A stretch of 11,462 nucleotides of DNA from Sulfurovum sp. GTDB lineage: Bacteria > Campylobacterota > Campylobacteria > Campylobacterales > Sulfurovaceae. The DNA lies in contig JAPHUJ010000069.1 in the NCBI GenBank assembly GCA_026193735.1, forward strand, positions 1 to 11,462, written 5' to 3'. Position numbers and translations under genes: made by a program. Of this stretch, positions 8,651-11,462 are shown piece after piece; the stretch's first letter is position 1, and every line of letters begins with the position of its first letter. The notes beneath the pieces were generated by a model. It did not search any database, had not been told where the DNA came from, and worked only from the letters and a program-made list of their open reading frames with translations.

Positions 8651-9300
8651 ACGAGTTTATACCCCACACCACGTACAGCCTGTATACGTTTATTGTCACC
8701 AAGCTTAGTACGTATTTTTGAGATGATAACGTCTAGACTTTTTCCTTGTGAATCTATGCTCATAGTACCAGACGTATTGATGATCTGTTCACGAGATTGG
8801 GTAATGCCCTGATGTTTGACGAGTAAGGAAAGTACCTCAAATTCAGCAGGGGTCAAAGAGAGTGCTTCCCCTTTAAAGTAGATGGTGTCGCCCTTAATTT
8901 CAAAATCACCTGCAGGGGCTGTTATTTCGTTGTTATTTGATTTAGAATAACGTCTAAGGAGAGAGGTGATACGTGCATACATCTCTTTTGGATCATAGGG
9001 CTTTGGCAGGTAGTCATCTGCACCCAGAGCAAAACCTTCTACTTTATCGTTGATATCTGAACGTGCTGAGGAAATGATAATGGGAATATCATACTTTTCT
9101 ACAACCTCTTTACATACTTCTAGACCATCCATACCTGGAAGGGTGAGGTCTAGTATAAGTAAGTCATATTTTTTAACTCCGGCACTGAGTCCCAGGTAGG
9201 GGTCTTCAAAGTTAGTAACTTTGATGTCGTACTGTGCAAGATACTCGGAAAGAAGTTCAGCAAATTCAGTATCATCTTCAATCATTAAAATATTTATCAT
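8647..9300 (-). CDS. OmpR-type response regulator, ArsR(HP0166)/CprR-like
   Basis: DNA-binding response regulator of 217 residues, partner of the overlapping downstream kinase. Receiver domain about 1-118: acidic residues D9/D10 in MIEDD, phosphoacceptor D51 in LILDLTLPGMDGLEVC (48-63), switch region ISSARSD (76-82), K100 in LPKPYDPKE. Winged-helix effector about 130-217: SLTPAEFEVLSLL (148-160), SLDVIISKIRTKL (188-200) and AVRGVGYKL (208-216). Several stretches, such as VTNFEDPY, IPIIISSARSD and GADDYLPKPYDPKE, look nearly the same as in H. pylori HP0166. An in-frame ATG lies upstream at 9312, but I chose 9300. GAGGA (9306-9310) stands 5 bases before it and overlaps the upstream ATG, and MINILMIEDD is the normal family start. 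In H. pylori and C. jejuni the homologue is reported as essential. The gene follows aroE after 70 bases. Confidence 0.94.
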   Translation of the reverse strand: MINILMIEDDTEFAELLSEYLAQYDIKVTNFEDPYLGLSAGVKKYDLLILDLTLPGMDGLEVCKEVVEKYDIPIIISSARSDINDKVEGFALGADDYLPKPYDPKEMYARITSLLRRYSKSNNNEITAPAGDFEIKGDTIYFKGEALSLTPAEFEVLSLLVKHQGITQSREQIINTSGTMSIDSQGKSLDVIISKIRTKLGDNKRIQAVRGVGYKLV

Positions 9301-9319
9301 GGCTTTCCTCATATGTTAT

Positions 9320-9362
9320 CTATATACTCTTATTTTAATGACTAAAGGTTAATTGAAGTCAA
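9320..9362 (-). promoter_or_regulatory. Possible promoter for the two-component pair
   Basis: Between aroE and the regulator, the - strand has TTGACT (9357-9362), then TAAAAT (9332-9337) at a long 19-base spacing, and TATATA (9321-9326) closer to the gene. Either AT-rich hexamer could be a -10 box. No terminator-like hairpin separates aroE from the regulator, so read-through from trpE-aroE is also possible. The direct repeat AATGACTA (+ strand 9337-9344 and 9366-9373) might be an operator half-site, but this is weak. Confidence 0.3.
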
Positions 9363-9370
9363 ATGAATGA

Positions 9371-10183
9371 CTATAGTATAAATGCTTTTTTCATGTACAT
9401 TTTGATGTTCCCAAATGTATAAGCATGGTCAGTAAAATACTCACAAGCGATGATGCCTTGATAGAGCAACATATCACTTCCATCTTTTGTCAGCTTATTA
9501 TGGGTTCTTGCAAGTTTTAAAAAAGGTGTCTCTTTCCCATAAATGACATCGACACAGGCTTTTGCTGCAGGTATGACTTGTTCTAGTATCTCGGAAGGTG
9601 CAGGAAGTGAATCATCTTCAAGCCCTGCTGAAGTCATGTTGATGATGAGATCATAGGTTTGAGATAAAGAGATATCAGATATAAAAGTATCAAAAGTATA
9701 CGTTTTAAACCCTTCATCTTTAAAGTATGTTAACCTATTTTCACTTCGATTAATGATGGTTACATCATACCCTGCCTCTTTGAGTATGACTGAAGTTGAT
9801 TTTGCTGTACCACCGGCACCTAAAAAAAGTACTGTTTTTACATTTTCAAATTCTGAGATAGCTTTTAAAAATCCTGGTGCATCGGTATTGTACCCATAGA
9901 GTTTCCCCTCTTTTTCAACAATGGTATTGACTGCACCGACTTTTTTAGCAAACGGGTCCAATATATCGCATGCGTTATAGGCATATTCTTTATGTGGTAC
10001 GGTGATATTGATACCTTTTAGGCCAAGAGTAAAGAATGTTTCTTTTAATTTAGACCCATCTTCAAGTAAGTAACGTGTATAACATCCATCAAACCCTAAT
10101 CCTTGAAAAGAGAGGTTATGCATCAGTGGAGACTTGGAGTGAGAAACAGGGTTTCCAAAGATGGCAAAGAGTGCTTTGCTCAT
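9371..10183 (-). CDS. aroE: Shikimate dehydrogenase (NADP+)
   Basis: Reduces 3-dehydroshikimate to shikimate with NADPH, the fourth step of chorismate synthesis. The 270-residue protein has normal AroE length and all expected residues: shikimate-binding serines in NPVSHSKSPLMHN (S14, S16), catalytic lysine in NITVPHKE (K65), VGAVNT (82-87, N86), catalytic aspartate in YNTDAPGF (D101), nucleotide loop FLGAGGTAKS (120-129), NADP-selecting INRSENR (144-150), NMTSAGL (182-188) and a C-terminal LLYQGIIACE (239-248, Q242). The NRS pattern after the second strand favours NADP over NAD. It starts 2 bases after the trpE stop, with GGAAG about 10 bases before the ATG, so translation is probably coupled to trpE. 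Confidence 0.96.
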   Translation of the reverse strand: MSKALFAIFGNPVSHSKSPLMHNLSFQGLGFDGCYTRYLLEDGSKLKETFFTLGLKGINITVPHKEYAYNACDILDPFAKKVGAVNTIVEKEGKLYGYNTDAPGFLKAISEFENVKTVLFLGAGGTAKSTSVILKEAGYDVTIINRSENRLTYFKDEGFKTYTFDTFISDISLSQTYDLIINMTSAGLEDDSLPAPSEILEQVIPAAKACVDVIYGKETPFLKLARTHNKLTKDGSDMLLYQGIIACEYFTDHAYTFGNIKMYMKKAFIL

Positions 10184-10185
10184 CT

Positions 10186-11462
10186 TTAAAGTGCTTCCAT
10201 TTCTTTCAGTGTAGAGAGTAGCGCTCCCAGTTTGTTCTTCACTTCCAGGTATTCCAGTTCCGGTTGTGAGTCTGCAACAACCCCGGCACCAGCCTGAAGC
10301 GTGATGCTATCTGGTTTTATGAGCGCAGTACGTATAGCGATGGCTGAGTCCATGTTCCCATTAAAAGAGAAGTAGCCGACACTTCCAGAGTAAAAACCAC
10401 GTTTTAGACCTTCATATTTTGCGATGAGTTTCATCGCCTCTATTTTAGGAGCACCTGTCATAGTTCCAGCGGTAAATGTAGCTGCAAAGAGATCAAACAT
10501 GTCTTTATCTTCATCTAGCATAGCTTCTACATCTGAGACCATATGCATTACGTGAGAGTATTTTTCTACACGCATCATATCAGTTACTTTCACGGTACCT
10601 GTTTGTGCAACACGACCGACATCATTTCGTCCTAAGTCTATGAGCATAAGATGCTCTGCACACTCCTTAGGATCATTTATCATTTCAAGTTCCAACTCTC
10701 TGTCTCTCTGATGGTTCTTTCCACGTTTTCTCGTACCTGCGATAGGGCGAAGAAGTATTTCACCTTCTGTTAGACGGACCATTACTTCCGGGGAAGAACC
10801 ACAGATAGAAAAGTCTTCATAGTCAAGCAGGAAAAGATATGGTGAAGGATTTTTAGAGCGTAGTATTCTGTAGAAACTTAATGGATCTATTTTACCTTTT
10901 TGTGTATATCTATTCGCTAAAAGTATTTGAAAAATATCTCCGGAACGTATGCTCTCTTTGGATTCAACAACCAGTGCTTTAAAACGTTCTTCATCTATAC
11001 TGAAAGTACCTTCACCTTCAAGTTTTACCGCTTTAAGCGGCATAGGGGTACATGTATTCTGTAAGATGTCCTCTATGGATGCAATCCCCGATTCCATGGA
11101 GTCATCATTGAGAATAAGTGTAAGTTTTGCGCTTTTGTGTGAGTATGCGATGATGATCTTAGGACGTACCAGATCAAGGTCTGGAGTGTCTAGCGGATCA
11201 AGTAGGTCATCCATACTCTCTTCAAGTACAGGTTCAAATACTTTTACCATATCATACGCGATGAAGCCTATAAATCCATCTACAAAAGAGAAACCGACTT
11301 CTAAAGCCTTTTCTTTATAAACCGCTTTGTCAACAGCATTATAATACGTTTTTAGAAAGCTAAACGGGTCTTTGTCTAAGATTTTTTTAGTACCGGTTTT
11401 ATCGGTATAAGTGGTCGTTTTATCCTTGTAACTTAGGCGTTCCTGCGCACCTATAGCAATGA
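10186..11462 (-). CDS. trpE: Anthranilate synthase component I TrpE (N-terminal end outside window)
   Basis: Converts chorismate to anthranilate with ammonia supplied by a TrpG glutaminase, the first committed step to tryptophan. The frame is open to the window edge, giving 424 visible residues; an internal ATG at 11250 is not the start, because the upstream residues (GFSFVDGFIGFIAYD) are typical TrpE. Chorismate-enzyme motifs: SPEVMVRL, PIAGTRKRGK, HLMLIDLGRNDVGRVA, VEKYSHVMHMVSDVEA, TFTAGTMTGAPKIEAM, GFYSGSVGYF and QAGAGVVADSQPE. The alanine in PIAGT marks anthranilate synthase, whereas PabB-type enzymes have lysine (PIKGT). The N-terminal residues that usually hold the tryptophan feedback site (LLES-type motif) are outside the window, so feedback inhibition cannot be judged. 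No trpG is visible, and aroE follows directly where trpG often stands. Confidence 0.95.
   Translation of the reverse strand, partial: IAIGAQERLSYKDKTTTYTDKTGTKKILDKDPFSFLKTYYNAVDKAVYKEKALEVGFSFVDGFIGFIAYDMVKVFEPVLEESMDDLLDPLDTPDLDLVRPKIIIAYSHKSAKLTLILNDDSMESGIASIEDILQNTCTPMPLKAVKLEGEGTFSIDEERFKALVVESKESIRSGDIFQILLANRYTQKGKIDPLSFYRILRSKNPSPYLFLLDYEDFSICGSSPEVMVRLTEGEILLRPIAGTRKRGKNHQRDRELELEMINDPKECAEHLMLIDLGRNDVGRVAQTGTVKVTDMMRVEKYSHVMHMVSDVEAMLDEDKDMFDLFAATFTAGTMTGAPKIEAMKLIAKYEGLKRGFYSGSVGYFSFNGNMDSAIAIRTALIKPDSITLQAGAGVVADSQPELEYLEVKNKLGALLSTLKEMEAL

Noticed and set aside
8647..9300. Arsenic-responsive repressor, because the family is called ArsR
   Set aside because: The protein is an OmpR-type receiver plus winged-helix regulator; the name refers to acid-responsive signalling in H. 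pylori, and no arsenic genes are present.
10949..11320. A serine-rich 123-codon open frame on the + strand
   Set aside because: It lies entirely antisense to trpE, whose frame has full family motifs; the composition is typical of a shadow frame.

Overview
The window is ordinary chromosomal DNA from a low-GC bacterium. It is most likely a member of the Campylobacterota (formerly Epsilonproteobacteria), probably a Sulfurovum- or Sulfurimonas-like relative. Four things point there: the order ligA-tlyA-ribF with cmoA nearby, which I recall from Campylobacter jejuni; a class II (plant-type) DAHP synthase; a response regulator/kinase pair that closely resembles Helicobacter pylori ArsRS (HP0166/HP0165) and C. 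jejuni CprRS; and promoters with a good -10 box but no clear -35. The genus is an inference.

Left part, + strand (1-3301): the 3' half of ligA (NAD+-dependent DNA ligase), tlyA (rRNA 2'-O-methyltransferase), ribF (riboflavin kinase/FAD synthetase) and a membrane-anchored alpha/beta hydrolase are tightly packed, with a 4-base overlap, a 2-base gap and a 33-base gap. They look like one transcription unit whose promoter is outside the window.

Middle (3316-6110): a - strand response regulator with REC, probable GAF, PAS and GGDEF domains (a predicted diguanylate cyclase) faces the hydrolase tail to tail and is divergent from cmoA. cmoA makes carboxy-SAM from SAM and prephenate for tRNA wobble uridine modification and has its own -10 box. 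The gap after cmoA holds a perfect 11-bp inverted repeat that contains DnaA-box-like sequences, followed by a good promoter for the next gene.

Right part (6111-11462): a class II DAHP synthase (first step of the shikimate pathway) runs on the + strand and meets, only 5 bases away, the end of a - strand group. That group is trpE (5' end off the window), aroE, then an OmpR-type response regulator and its histidine kinase. An imperfect hairpin covers the last codons of the kinase at the convergence point.

Metabolically, three genes lie on or branch from the aromatic pathway (DAHP synthase, AroE, TrpE), and CmoA consumes prephenate from the same pathway. Regulation is represented by two unrelated phosphorelay proteins or pairs. 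I found no mobile elements, CRISPR arrays, tRNA or rRNA genes, and no clearly new biological system. The most unusual non-coding signal is the repeat at 6015-6051. All coding genes appear intact apart from the two cut by the window edges.
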